Below the pieces are notes generated by a model, which had not been told where the DNA came from, ran no database searches, and saw nothing but the letters and a program-made list of their open reading frames with translations. A program made the position numbers and the translations under genes. A DNA stretch of 64,000 nucleotides from CmP2 sp052084925 (GTDB lineage Bacteria > Actinomycetota > Actinomycetes > Actinomycetales > Micrococcaceae): positions 163,340-227,339 of the forward strand of contig JBQDEV010000005.1 in NCBI GenBank assembly GCA_052084925.1, written 5' to 3'. Shown in pieces: positions 17,807-26,347 of this stretch (position 1 is the first letter of the stretch; each line of letters starts with the position of its first letter).

Positions 17807-19690
17807 TTACTTCTTCTCGTCGCTCTGATCGGCGTCATCCTCGTCAACCACTTCGGCGTCGACGATGTCCTCGTCGTCACCGGCGGGCTGCTCGGCACCG
17901 GCCTCGGCGCCAGCGGCACCCTCGGCGGACTGAGAGGCGTAGAGTGCCTCACCGATCTTGACCTGTGAGGCCTGCAGCTTCTCGTAGGCGGCAGCGACAG
18001 CAGCATCATCAGCGTCGTCGCCCTGCTTCTCGAGGGCCTCCTTCAGCGCATCAACATCAGCCTGCACCTCGGTCTTGACGTCCTCGGGCAGCTTCTCGTC
18101 GTTATCCTTGAGCAGCTTGTCCACCGAGTAGGCGGACTGCTCAGCGGCGTTGCGCTGCTCGGCGGCCTCACGGCGCTTCTTGTCTTCCTCGGCGTGAGCC
18201 TCGGCGTCCTTCACCATGCGATCGATGTCCTCATCCGACAGCGAGGTGCCGCCGGTGATGGTCATCGACTGCTCGGTGCCGGTGCCCTTGTCCTTGGCCG
18301 ACACGTGGACGATACCGTTGGCGTCGATGTCGAAGGTGACCTCCACCTGGGGCATGCCGCGCGGAGCCGGAGCGATACCGGTCAGCTCGAAGGTGCCCAG
18401 CGGCTTGTTGTCGCGGGTGAACTCGCGCTCCCCCTGGAAAACCTGGATGGAGACCGAGGGCTGGTTGTCCTCAGCGGTGGTGAAGGTCTCGGAGCGCTTG
18501 GTCGGGATCGCGGTGTTGCGCTCGATCAGCTTCGTCATCACTCCGCCCTTGGTCTCGATGCCCAGCGACAGCGGAGTGACGTCGATCAGCAACACGTCCT
18601 TGCGCTCACCGGCCAGCACGCCAGCCTGGATAGCAGCGCCGACGGCGACGACCTCATCCGGGTTCACGCCCTTGTTCGGCTCCTTGCCGCCGGTCAGCGA
18701 AGTGACCAGTTCGGCGACGGCGGGCATACGAGTCGAACCGCCCACCAGGACCACGTGGTCAATCTCGGAGACGGAGACGCCGGCTTCCTTGATGACGTCG
18801 TTGAACGGCTTCTTGGTACGCTCCAGCAGGTCCGAGGTCAGGTCCTGGAACTTCGCACGCGAGAGGTGCTCGTCCAGGTGCACCGGGCCGTCGGCGGTCA
18901 CGGAAAGGTACTGTAGCGAGATATTGGTGGAGGTGGCCGAGGACAGTTCCTTCTTGGCCTGCTCTGCCGCTTCCTTCAGACGCTGCAGGGCGATCTTGTC
19001 GTTGGAGAGGTCCGCTCCCTTGGCCTTGGCCTGAGCCAGCAGCCAGTTCACGACGGCCTCATCCCAGTCGTCGCCGCCCAGGCGGTTGTCACCGGCGGTG
19101 GCACGCACCTGAATGGTGGAGAAATCGTCCTCATCCTTGCCGACTTCCAGCAAGGAGACGTCGAAAGTACCGCCGCCGAGGTCGAACACGAGGATCAGCT
19201 CGTCCTCCTTACCGCGCTCCAGGCCGTAAGCCAGGGCTGCGGAGGTGGGCTCGTTGATGATGCGGGACACCTTCAGGCCGGCAATCTCGCCCGCTTCTTT
19301 GGTGGCCTGGCGCTCCGCGTCGTTGAAGTAGGCGGGCACGGTGATGACGGCTTCGGTCACCTTCTCGCCCAGGTACTCCTCGGCGTCGTGCTTCAGCTTC
19401 ATCAGCGTGCGGGCGGAGATCTCCTGCGCGGTGTACTTCTTGTCGTCGACCTCGGTGGACCAGTCGGTGCCCATGTGGCGCTTGACGGAAGCCAGGGTGC
19501 GCTCCGGGTTGTTGACGGCCTGGCGCTTGGCGATGTCGCCGACCAGCACCTCGCCGCCCTTCGAGAAGGCCACCACCGACGGGGTGGTGCGGGAGCCTTC
19601 GGCGTTGGCGATGACGGTCGGGTCGCCGCCCTCGAGAACTGCGACGACGGAGTTGGTGGTCCCGAGGTCGATACCCACTGCACGTGACAT
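17807..19690 (-). CDS. dnaK: Chaperone DnaK (Hsp70)
   Basis: A 627-residue ATP-dependent Hsp70. The nucleotide-binding domain covers 1-360 with GIDLGTTNSVVAVLEGG, the phosphate loop VFDLGGGTFDVSLLEV and VVLVGGSTRMPAV. The linker VLLIDVTPLSLGIET leads into the substrate-binding domain and helical lid. The C-terminus is Ala/Asp/Glu-rich, ending near DDADQSDEKK. ATG 19690 is preceded by AAAGGA. The frame is open 30 codons upstream, but that part is the promoter region. It is first gene of the operon controlled by HspR operators. Confidence 0.98.
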   Translation of the reverse strand: MSRAVGIDLGTTNSVVAVLEGGDPTVIANAEGSRTTPSVVAFSKGGEVLVGDIAKRQAVNNPERTLASVKRHMGTDWSTEVDDKKYTAQEISARTLMKLKHDAEEYLGEKVTEAVITVPAYFNDAERQATKEAGEIAGLKVSRIINEPTSAALAYGLERGKEDELILVFDLGGGTFDVSLLEVGKDEDDFSTIQVRATAGDNRLGGDDWDEAVVNWLLAQAKAKGADLSNDKIALQRLKEAAEQAKKELSSATSTNISLQYLSVTADGPVHLDEHLSRAKFQDLTSDLLERTKKPFNDVIKEAGVSVSEIDHVVLVGGSTRMPAVAELVTSLTGGKEPNKGVNPDEVVAVGAAIQAGVLAGERKDVLLIDVTPLSLGIETKGGVMTKLIERNTAIPTKRSETFTTAEDNQPSVSIQVFQGEREFTRDNKPLGTFELTGIAPAPRGMPQVEVTFDIDANGIVHVSAKDKGTGTEQSMTITGGTSLSDEDIDRMVKDAEAHAEEDKKRREAAEQRNAAEQSAYSVDKLLKDNDEKLPEDVKTEVQADVDALKEALEKQGDDADDAAVAAAYEKLQASQVKIGEALYASQSAEGAAGAEAGAEQPAGDDEDIVDAEVVDEDDADQSDEKK

Positions 19691-19780
19691 AGCGATGTTT
19701 CCTTTCACTGCTTCGATAGTCCGCACGCCCCGGCACTTGACCCCGAGTGACGCAATTCCGTCGGTCGGAGCCGTCAGCAC

Positions 19781-19801
19781 CTTGAGCGTTCACGACTCAA
19801 C
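19781..19801. promoter_or_regulatory. HAIR operator 1 (HspR site) overlapping the dnaK -10
   Basis: CTTGAGC-GTTCACG-ACTCAAC matches the HspR-associated inverted repeat CTTGAGT-N7-ACTCAAG at 12 of 14 conserved positions. It overlaps the proposed -10 element (19799-19804) and would block transcription initiation. Confidence 0.88.
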
Positions 19802-19828
19802 ATGCCACGTCCGAAATCTCGGTGTCAA
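19799..19828 (-). promoter_or_regulatory. Probable dnaK promoter
   Basis: On the minus strand, TTGACA (19828-19823) is an exact -35 consensus, followed after 18 bases by CATGTT (19804-19799) as -10. It lies between two HspR operators and would give a leader of about 100 bases to dnaK. Confidence 0.7.
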
Positions 19829-19832
19829 GAAA

Positions 19833-19853
19833 CCTGAGTCGCGTCGGCTCAAC
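19833..19853. promoter_or_regulatory. HAIR-like operator 2 upstream of the dnaK -35
   Basis: CCTGAGT-CGCGTCG-GCTCAAC is a weaker copy of the HAIR repeat, with one mismatch in the left arm and two in the right. Its centre lies 52 bp (about five helical turns) from operator 1, on the other side of the promoter. Confidence 0.65.
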
Positions 19854-20200
19854 TTTCTGTCGATGAGTACAACCGCGTCCCGCCGACATTCATTCCCGAC
19901 GTCCTCGCGAGGCCCGAGTTTCCGCGCCAATCCACGCATTCCACCGCCCGATCCCCCCTCCCTCCGCCACCGCAACCCTTTCCGGGGTTCACCGACAGCC
20001 GAATCGCACCCACCCTCTCGCCCCACGCCACCCAACCGCACCCAAGCCCTCCGTCCGACTTCTCCACAGGGCCGCGACACACGCCCCCTCTCCACAGATT
20101 CAAGAACTATGCCCCGCCCCCTTCCCCGAGGTGCTTCAGACTGATATAGAACTTTCGTTCCAAGCACTACGGACCACAAATGACAGGAGAGGAGAACGCC
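19854..20200. other. Gene-free region between the dnaK promoter and the HNH gene
   Basis: No convincing gene lies in these bases. Much of it is C-rich and purine-poor on the plus strand (20030-20130). ATAGAACTTTCGTTCC near 20148-20162 is AT-richer and probably belongs to the promoter of the HNH gene. The open frames across it lack ribosome-binding sites and family resemblance. Confidence 0.5.
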
Positions 20201-22333
20201 ATGACGGACACGACGACGGGGCCCATCCGCCCGCCCCATCCCTTCGAGGAGACGGAGAACCACTTCGACGAGCGCCTCTCCGCTGCGGGCGACTCCCAGA
20301 GATCGACACGGGAAGAGGAGATCCACGCGGCGCAGGAATTCACCACCAGCTTGGGTCTTGACACTTTGTCGCTCGAACAGAAAGCCGTCGTCCTGGTGGC
20401 GCTCAGCGCCGAACTATCGCAGCGGCTGCTCACCGCACCGGCGGCCGACATCTACACCCACCTCAATCTCATGGAGGCGGCACCGGACGGCGATCACGAT
20501 TGGTCCACCCTGTGGGCCGCCTCCCTCCAAGAGCCGGAGCACACGTCGATCGAGTCGGCCGAAAAGGGCGTACGCCACGCGCCAGAGTCGGATTCCCTCG
20601 GCACTACCAAGCCCCTCGGCGTCGCCGACTCCCCCAGCTCCGCCAACGTCACCGCCTGGCTGCCGGCACTCCTGCAGCGCACGTCGACGGCTGGTCAGCT
20701 CCTCGAGAGCGCGCTGACGTCCATGTCCTCGACCGTGGACCAGGTCTTCGACCACTCCATGGACCGCTACCAGTTGCTCGGTGTCCCAGCCGGCCGACGC
20801 TCCTTCCGTGACTCCACGGCTTACATGCGCGACCTCACCGGTCGGACCCGGTCGCAGATCCGTGCCTGGACCGACGTGGCCGAGAAGGTCTGCCCCGGAC
20901 CGAGCGAACCTAGCGGTCACCGCCGCCCGGCCCGCTACACGCATCTGGCCGCCAGCGTTCAGGACGGAACCCTGCACGTCGACAACGCGACCATGGTCCT
21001 CAAAGCCATGCGCAATGTGGAGAACTATGCCCGGCAGTGCAAGGTCGACGCTCAGTCCGCCGAGAGCGCCCTCAACGACGGCGAGCGCATGCTCGCCAAC
21101 CGATCCCGTACCCTGCATGCAGACGGACTGCGCAAACTCTGCGACCAGTGGGAGATCTCCACGAAGAACCATTTGGACCAGGACGGCGTGCCCCCGACGA
21201 CCGATCGGCCCAGTGAGAAGCAGGGGCTGACCTACAAGGGGTACAACGCGCAGGACGATCTCTACCAGTGGGGATTGCGCCTGACACAGATCCAGCACGA
21301 ACTCCTCTTGGCCGCGACCTCGGCCGCCACGAACCCGCGCTCTCACCACGCTCAGAAGCGAGCGCAGGCCCTCTCGAGCCTCTTCGAGGAGTTCGCCGAC
21401 GAGCAGGGACTCGACCCCACCGATCTCCCGCCCACGGAACCATCGGCGTCGGCATCGGGACAGGACCTTGCCGCAGAACCTGCCGACGCGATCGGGCGGC
21501 CGGAGCCCGCATCACAACAGATCACCACGACGGACACCAACGACGTCGACGCCGAGACGGATGACCGACCCGGCCAGCATCCACTGCCGCTACCCGACCT
21601 CACCGACCCAGCGGAGAGTGTGTCCTTCGACCCCTTGGACGATCAGCACCTGCCCGAAATGGGCCACGTCACCGACGCGACCGCCGTGAGAATGTCGCGT
21701 CGAGTGCGTGAGGCTCTCCAGCTCGAGGCTATCTTCACGGCCCTGCACCACGGAATCTCGGCACTCTCCGGGACCCCCACACTCCCCCGGTCCAATGGAG
21801 TGCTGCCACGACTGACCGTGCTGATGGATTACGCCACCCTGCATCAATCACTCACCGGCTTCCCCGATTCGCCCCGAGGGGCTCCGAATCTCGACACCGA
21901 GGCACCGCCGGTATCCACCGCAATGTTCAGCGGTCACATCAACCCGCGCAACATCCGCCATCTCGCCTGTGATGCCGAAATCATCCCCGTCGTCATGGAT
22001 GGCAAGAATGCCGTGCTCGATCAAGGACGGCACCTGCGCAATGCCACCGAGGCTCAGCGCACCGCCCTGCTGGCCCGAGATCGTGGCTGCGCAGCGCCCG
22101 GATGCACGATGACGGCGGCCTGGTGTCAGCCACACCACGTGATCCCTTGGGTCGACGGCGGCGCCACGAACCTCAACAATCTCGTCCTGCTCTGCCCAGG
22201 GTGCCACCGCGCCACACATGACGGCCGCTGGAGCATCGAGATCACCGACGGCACCCCCTGGTTCACTCCGGCCAGCTACGTCGACCTCAACCAGACCCCA
22301 CGGCGCAACGATCTCTGGCACACCAACGGATAA
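20201..22333 (+). CDS. DUF222 domain protein with C-terminal HNH endonuclease motif
   Basis: A 710-residue member of the DUF222/HNH (mycobacterial 13E12-like) family, common and multicopy in actinobacteria, with no settled function. The DUF222 region is at about 120-340 (RYTHLAASVQDGTLHVDNA). An acidic, probably disordered insert spans about 380-480. The HNH nuclease motif is at about 625-670: RDRGCAAPGC, then CQPHHVIPWVDGG, TNLNNLVLLCPGCH and HDGRW, with the metal-binding Cys pairs and His residues intact. ATG 20201 has AGGAGAGGAG upstream; the in-frame ATG at 20180 does not. Confidence 0.88.
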   Translation: MTDTTTGPIRPPHPFEETENHFDERLSAAGDSQRSTREEEIHAAQEFTTSLGLDTLSLEQKAVVLVALSAELSQRLLTAPAADIYTHLNLMEAAPDGDHDWSTLWAASLQEPEHTSIESAEKGVRHAPESDSLGTTKPLGVADSPSSANVTAWLPALLQRTSTAGQLLESALTSMSSTVDQVFDHSMDRYQLLGVPAGRRSFRDSTAYMRDLTGRTRSQIRAWTDVAEKVCPGPSEPSGHRRPARYTHLAASVQDGTLHVDNATMVLKAMRNVENYARQCKVDAQSAESALNDGERMLANRSRTLHADGLRKLCDQWEISTKNHLDQDGVPPTTDRPSEKQGLTYKGYNAQDDLYQWGLRLTQIQHELLLAATSAATNPRSHHAQKRAQALSSLFEEFADEQGLDPTDLPPTEPSASASGQDLAAEPADAIGRPEPASQQITTTDTNDVDAETDDRPGQHPLPLPDLTDPAESVSFDPLDDQHLPEMGHVTDATAVRMSRRVREALQLEAIFTALHHGISALSGTPTLPRSNGVLPRLTVLMDYATLHQSLTGFPDSPRGAPNLDTEAPPVSTAMFSGHINPRNIRHLACDAEIIPVVMDGKNAVLDQGRHLRNATEAQRTALLARDRGCAAPGCTMTAAWCQPHHVIPWVDGGATNLNNLVLLCPGCHRATHDGRWSIEITDGTPWFTPASYVDLNQTPRRNDLWHTNG

Positions 22334-22445
22334 CCCGGCGAAACTGTCAGCACCATTACAACGCCCAGGAATCAGCCCTCAGAAGAATACGAATTCCACA
22401 TGAGATCCAATCTGGAATCTCACCCGCGCGCAGCAGGGAAGGAAG

Positions 22446-22464
22446 TTAGGCGAGCCTAGGCATA
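22446..22464. promoter_or_regulatory. DtxR/IdeR-like iron box 1 upstream of dps
   Basis: TTAGGCGAGCCTAGGCATA agrees with the 19-bp DtxR/IdeR consensus (TTAGGTTAGSCTAACCTAA) at 13 of 19 positions. It lies 179 bases before the dps start, in a notably AT-rich region. Confidence 0.6.
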
Positions 22465-22483
22465 CAGCAGGCTCCAGGGGTTA

Positions 22484-22500
22484 TTTTGAGCAACTCAAAA
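22484..22500. promoter_or_regulatory. Perfect palindrome TTTTGAG-CAA-CTCAAAA upstream of dps
   Basis: A perfect 7-bp inverted repeat with a 3-bp spacer lies between the two iron boxes. Its TTGAGC (22486-22491) could act as a -35 for a -10 in the second box. It is a candidate operator for an oxidative-stress or growth-phase regulator; which one is unknown. Confidence 0.5.
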
Positions 22501-22504
22501 GAGA

Positions 22505-22523
22505 TTAGGATAGGCTTATATTG
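22505..22523. promoter_or_regulatory. DtxR/IdeR-like iron box 2 upstream of dps
   Basis: TTAGGATAGGCTTATATTG matches the DtxR/IdeR box at 13 of 19 positions, with an intact TAGGCT core. It would overlap the -10 region of the dps promoter. Two boxes about 59 bases apart strengthen the case for iron-dependent control. Confidence 0.6.
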
Positions 22524-22642
22524 CTTGCGAGCCCTGGACCCTGGTGCTTGAATTAGATGCATTAGGAGATGAAAGCCGAATAATTCATCAGTTATTCGAC
22601 GGGCGTCACCTTGGAATTCACAACCATATGGAAGGAATGATC

Positions 22643-23158
22643 ATGGCTGACAACGCAAGCTACACCGTACCCGGACTGGATCTCGAAGACGGCCGCCGTG
22701 TCGCAGACGTCCTGCAGAACCGCCTGCATGCCCTGAACGACCTGCAGCTCACTCTGAAGCACGCCCACTGGAACGTGGTCGGTCGCGACTTCATCTCCGT
22801 GCACGAGATGCTGGATCCCGAAGTGGATCGTGTCCGTGATTTCGCCGACACCACCGCAGAGCGCATCGCCACCATGGGTGTCTCCCCGAAGGGCACCCCC
22901 GGCGCTATCGTCACCGATCGCACCTGGGATGACTACGCCCTGGGCCGCGCAGGGACCCTGGCTCACATCTCGGCCCTGGACAAGGTCTACACCGACGTCA
23001 TCGCCGATCACCGCAACGCCATCGCCGAGGTGGGCAAGGTGGACCCGATCGCCGAGGACATCCTGATCGAGCAGACTCGCGCCCTGGAACTGTTCCAGTG
23101 GTTCCTGCGCTCCTTCATCACCGACGCCGGCGGCGAGCTGTCCCACGTGGAGGCCTGA
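22643..23158 (+). CDS. dps: Dps-family ferritin-like DNA-binding protein
   Basis: A 171-residue mini-ferritin that stores iron by ferroxidation with peroxide and protects DNA. The Dps ferroxidase signature is visible: LKHAHWNVVGRDFISVHEML (about residues 38-57), then DFADTTAERIATMG. The C-terminal helix contains ALELFQWFLRSF. GGAAGG lies upstream of ATG 22643 at good spacing, so I preferred it to the in-frame ATGs at 22628 and 22637. It is preceded by two iron boxes and followed by a strong terminator, so it is probably a single-gene unit. Confidence 0.95.
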   Translation: MADNASYTVPGLDLEDGRRVADVLQNRLHALNDLQLTLKHAHWNVVGRDFISVHEMLDPEVDRVRDFADTTAERIATMGVSPKGTPGAIVTDRTWDDYALGRAGTLAHISALDKVYTDVIADHRNAIAEVGKVDPIAEDILIEQTRALELFQWFLRSFITDAGGELSHVEA

Positions 23159-23214
23159 GCCTTCCGGACCTCGCGCACCGCGCATTGACCCGCACTCGCA
23201 CCGCGGACGATGAA

Positions 23215-23247
23215 GCAAAGGCCCCGTTCTGAGAACGGGGCCTTTGC
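23215..23247 (+). terminator. Terminator after dps
   Basis: A 15-bp perfect stem (GCAAAGGCCCCGTTC and its complement) with a TGA loop lies 57 bases after the dps stop. There is no long T-tract. Confidence 0.85.
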
Positions 23248-23315
23248 CGTATCCGGCGCCGTTTCACCACGTCTTCACTGCGCCGCCCCTGAACCCCACG
23301 GCTAGCATGGTGGAC

Positions 23316-23954
23316 ATGTCTGAATCCTCGCGCCCAATTCCGCGTCCCTTGCTGGTGGGCGTCGATGGGCGTTCCGGAGCGGGAAAGACGCAGCTGGTGG
23401 TGGGAGTACGCAGCGAGTTGACCGCACTCGGCCACACCGTCGCAGCCTTCTCCCTCGATGAGATCTACCCCGGGTGGGACGGACTCCGCGCCGGCGTCGA
23501 GCAGTATGTGAGTGCGATCCTGCCCCGGCTCGCGACCGGTGACACCGCACAGTACCGCCGATGGGACTGGTATGCCCACGGTCTCGAATCGGGTGTCGAC
23601 GGCGCCCCCGGCAAGCTGGTCTCGCTGCAGCCCGGCGACGTCGTGCTCTGTGAAGGCGTAGGCGCCACGGTCGCCGAAGCCCGTCGCTGGCTGGACCTCT
23701 CGATCTGGGTGGACGCACCCGAAGATTTGCGTCGACGGCGCGCTCTGCTCCGCGACGGTGACAGCTACCGCGGTCACTGGCGGCAGTGGGCCGTCCAGGA
23801 GGAACTGCTGCTTCAAGAATCCGGCAGCGGTTCAGGGGTCACAGAGCACGACGTCGTTGTGAAGAGCACCGAGTCACCGCAGGACACCGCACGCGGGACA
23901 GCGGCGGTCGACGAGATCGTCACCCGCGTCGAGGGCCTGCTACGCGCGAAATAG
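23316..23954 (+). CDS. P-loop kinase-like protein (uridine kinase superfamily)
   Basis: About 212 residues with an N-terminal Walker A motif GVDGRSGAGKTQLV and a following acidic motif FSLDEIYPGWDGL, as in uridine kinase and related nucleoside/small-molecule kinases. LCEGVGATVAEAR probably corresponds to Walker B, and the Arg-rich segment PEDLRRRRALLRDGD to a lid. The exact substrate is unknown. The start is either ATG 23307 or 23316. TAGCAT just upstream could be a -10, so the mRNA may be leaderless or have a very short leader. It converges on the cardiolipin synthase gene. Confidence 0.75.
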   Translation: MSESSRPIPRPLLVGVDGRSGAGKTQLVVGVRSELTALGHTVAAFSLDEIYPGWDGLRAGVEQYVSAILPRLATGDTAQYRRWDWYAHGLESGVDGAPGKLVSLQPGDVVLCEGVGATVAEARRWLDLSIWVDAPEDLRRRRALLRDGDSYRGHWRQWAVQEELLLQESGSGSGVTEHDVVVKSTESPQDTARGTAAVDEIVTRVEGLLRAK

Positions 23955-23982
23955 CGGTCAGTACCGGGCCAACACCGGGTAA

Positions 23983-25491
23983 CTACTGCAGTGCGGAGGT
24001 CAGGCGGAACACGTTATCCAGCCAGCGCTTGTGCCGGGGCCGAGCCAGCCAGTCCTCGAGGGTGAGCTCCTCGCACTGATCGCGGTAGCAGCCGATGATG
24101 TCGTTGACGTCGGCCACTACATCTTCATCGGCCACCAGCACCGAGACCTCCATGTTCAGCGAGAACGAGCGCATGTCCATATTGGAGGACCCGATCATCG
24201 CCACCTCGCCGTCGAGGGTGAACAGCTTGGAGTGCAGCACGTCGGGGTCGGGGTAGCGGAAGATCCGGATCCCGGCGCGCAGCAGCTGCCGGTAATAGGA
24301 CTGCTGGGCATGGTGGACCATGAACTGGTCAGCCTTGCGGCACACGATCAATTCCACGTCGATTCCCCGCTGGGCCGCGCCGGTGAGGGCGTAGAGCATC
24401 GAATCGTCGGGCACCAGATACGGGGACACCACGGTGAGGCTCTGCTCGGCGTTATAGAAGAGGTGGTTGAAGGCACGCAGGTTATTCTCGGTGGCGAACC
24501 CCGGCCCGGAGGGGATGACCTGGGCGATGGCGCCCTCGTGATCGTAGAACTCCTCGTCGGTGACCCCGCGCAGCACCTCGTCCAGATGTTCTCCGGTCTC
24601 GGCGTACCAGTCGGTGGCGAACACGAGGTCGAGACTGGCCACGGTGGGTCCGGTGACCCGCGCCATCACGTCGACCCATTCTCGGCCCATCTTCCACGAC
24701 GACGGACGCTTGTACCCGGGCTCGATCAGGTTCAGCGAGCCGGTGAAACCCACCTCGCCGTCGACGACGAGCATCTTGCGGTGGTTGCGCAGATCCGGGC
24801 GCTGGTACTTTCCGCGCCACGGCTGGAACGGCATCGCGAGGTGGAAGTCGATCCCGGAGGCGCGCAACCGGCGCAGCATCTTCCGGTAGCCCTTCACCCG
24901 CAGGGAGGCGATGTGGTCGAACAGCAGGCGGACCCGCACCCCGCGGCGCTGAGCCCGCTCCATCGCCTCGATGACGACGTCGGCGTAGCCCTGACGGTCG
25001 TCCGGATCCACCGCCATGATGTAGAACATCACATGCACGTACTCCTGCGCGTCGTCGATGTCCTCGGCCATGCGGGCTAGGCATTCGCGGTAGTCGGTGA
25101 CCATTTCGAAGCGATTGCCGTCAAGCATGGGGAATCCGGTGAGCGCCCGGGTCAGGTTCGCGGAGGCCTCCACATACTCTGGCGCCTCCCCGAGCTGGTG
25201 CGGCAACTCCAGGTGGCTAGTGGCACGGGTCAGCTCATCGGTGACGGCGTCCTGCCGGGCCCGGCGCTGCCCGCCCAGGCGGAAAGTGCCCAGCAGCAGG
25301 AACAGCAGCAGCCCGGGCAGGGGCATGATGAAGATGACCAACAGCCAGGCCATGGCCACCGCGGGGCGGCGGTTGCCCGGGACGATGCCGAGCAGGGCGA
25401 GCCGGATGATGATGTCGATCGTCCAGATCAGCACCGTGAGCCAGGTGGGCAGGGTCACCAGGGCCGAGAGGTCATCGAACGGGGAGATCAC
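23983..25491 (-). CDS. cls: Cardiolipin synthase (phospholipase D family)
   Basis: A 502-residue membrane enzyme that joins phosphatidyl groups to make cardiolipin. Two N-terminal membrane spans (about 15-38 and 46-68, with PGNRRPAVAMAWLLVIFIMP) are followed by two PLD catalytic motifs: HRKMLVVDGEVGFTGSLN and HSKLFTLDGEVAMIGSSN. Both HxK(x)4D(x)6GSxN motifs are intact. The C-terminus WLARPRHKRWLDNVFRL is typical of the family. It is convergent with the P-loop kinase gene. Confidence 0.93.
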   Translation of the reverse strand: MISPFDDLSALVTLPTWLTVLIWTIDIIIRLALLGIVPGNRRPAVAMAWLLVIFIMPLPGLLLFLLLGTFRLGGQRRARQDAVTDELTRATSHLELPHQLGEAPEYVEASANLTRALTGFPMLDGNRFEMVTDYRECLARMAEDIDDAQEYVHVMFYIMAVDPDDRQGYADVVIEAMERAQRRGVRVRLLFDHIASLRVKGYRKMLRRLRASGIDFHLAMPFQPWRGKYQRPDLRNHRKMLVVDGEVGFTGSLNLIEPGYKRPSSWKMGREWVDVMARVTGPTVASLDLVFATDWYAETGEHLDEVLRGVTDEEFYDHEGAIAQVIPSGPGFATENNLRAFNHLFYNAEQSLTVVSPYLVPDDSMLYALTGAAQRGIDVELIVCRKADQFMVHHAQQSYYRQLLRAGIRIFRYPDPDVLHSKLFTLDGEVAMIGSSNMDMRSFSLNMEVSVLVADEDVVADVNDIIGCYRDQCEELTLEDWLARPRHKRWLDNVFRLTSALQ

Positions 25492-25565
25492 CCTCTCATT
25501 CTAGGGGGCGCTTCCCGAGTGCCGCCGCGTCACCGACGTCACCGTGGCGCAGACGGTCGCCGAGA

Positions 25566-26165
25566 TCACTCCGGTCGGGGCGCGGGGCTGACGAAATCGA
25601 GCAGTTGGTCCGCCCATTCCTGCGACGTCGGCTCCGCGAACATCAGCCGCAGCAGCAGCGAACCGGCCAGCAGCTCGGCCAGGAACTCCGGAGGAACGGG
25701 CAAGGTGCCGGGGTGACGTCGATCGTGGGCGATGAAGCGCTGCTCCAGGCCCTGGCGCAGGGGCAGCACGAGCCATTGGTGCACCGCCGAGGACTGCTCC
25801 GATCCGCCGGCCAGCGCCACCAGCACGGCCTGGATCAGCGGGGCGTCCTCCTCGCAGGCGATCGACTCCCGCATGGCGTCCAGCCAGGTCCGCACATCGG
25901 CGCGCAGATCCTCACGGCCCTCGCCACTGGTCTGGATGATGGGCATGGTGCCCGGGAAATAGCCGGTGGACAGCGCCTCGACGACGACGTCGGCCTTCGA
26001 TCCCCACCACCGGTAAACCGTCTGCTTGGAGACCTCGGCCCGGCCGGCGATGCCCTCCATCGTCATCGCCTCGAACCCCTGCTCCTCGAGCAGCTCGACG
26101 GCCGCGCGCAGCACCGCCTCTTGCGAGGCCCGGCTGCGCGGGCGACCTCGGGTGTTCTTCCTCAC
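25566..26165 (-). CDS. TetR-family transcriptional regulator
   Basis: A 199-residue repressor-like protein. The N-terminal DNA-binding domain (about 10-60) contains LLEEQGFEAMTMEGIAGRAE and VSKQTVYRWWGSKADVV, a typical TetR helix-turn-helix. The C-terminal ligand domain resembles TetR_C11-like regulators. I chose GTG 26165 because AGGAG lies five bases upstream; the longer frame from 26225 starts inside the intergenic region. It is divergent from the MMPL transporter gene, so it probably represses it. Confidence 0.88.
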   Translation of the reverse strand: MRKNTRGRPRSRASQEAVLRAAVELLEEQGFEAMTMEGIAGRAEVSKQTVYRWWGSKADVVVEALSTGYFPGTMPIIQTSGEGREDLRADVRTWLDAMRESIACEEDAPLIQAVLVALAGGSEQSSAVHQWLVLPLRQGLEQRFIAHDRRHPGTLPVPPEFLAELLAGSLLLRLMFAEPTSQEWADQLLDFVSPAPRPE

Positions 26166-26242
26166 ATCCGCTCCTGCTGGCTGGATTCCGCCGTCGTCAC
26201 GCCATTTTCCCACCGCCCCCCACATTTCGAGACGATGCGTCC

Positions 26243-26250
26243 ACTATAGT
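26243..26250. promoter_or_regulatory. ACTATAGT palindrome in the TetR/MMPL divergent promoter region
   Basis: The 182-base region between the divergent regulator and transporter contains ACTATAGT, an 8-bp palindrome that reads TATAGT (-10-like) on both strands, flanked by GCGT and ACGC. It is the best candidate for a shared promoter/operator. Neither strand has a good -35. Confidence 0.4.
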
Positions 26251-26347
26251 ACGCTGAGACCGGTGCTGCCGTGCACGCAGCTGTCGGCGGCACCCGCACA
26301 CTCACGCCGATGCACCGACCGTCCCCGACCTTTCTGTGAAGGACATC

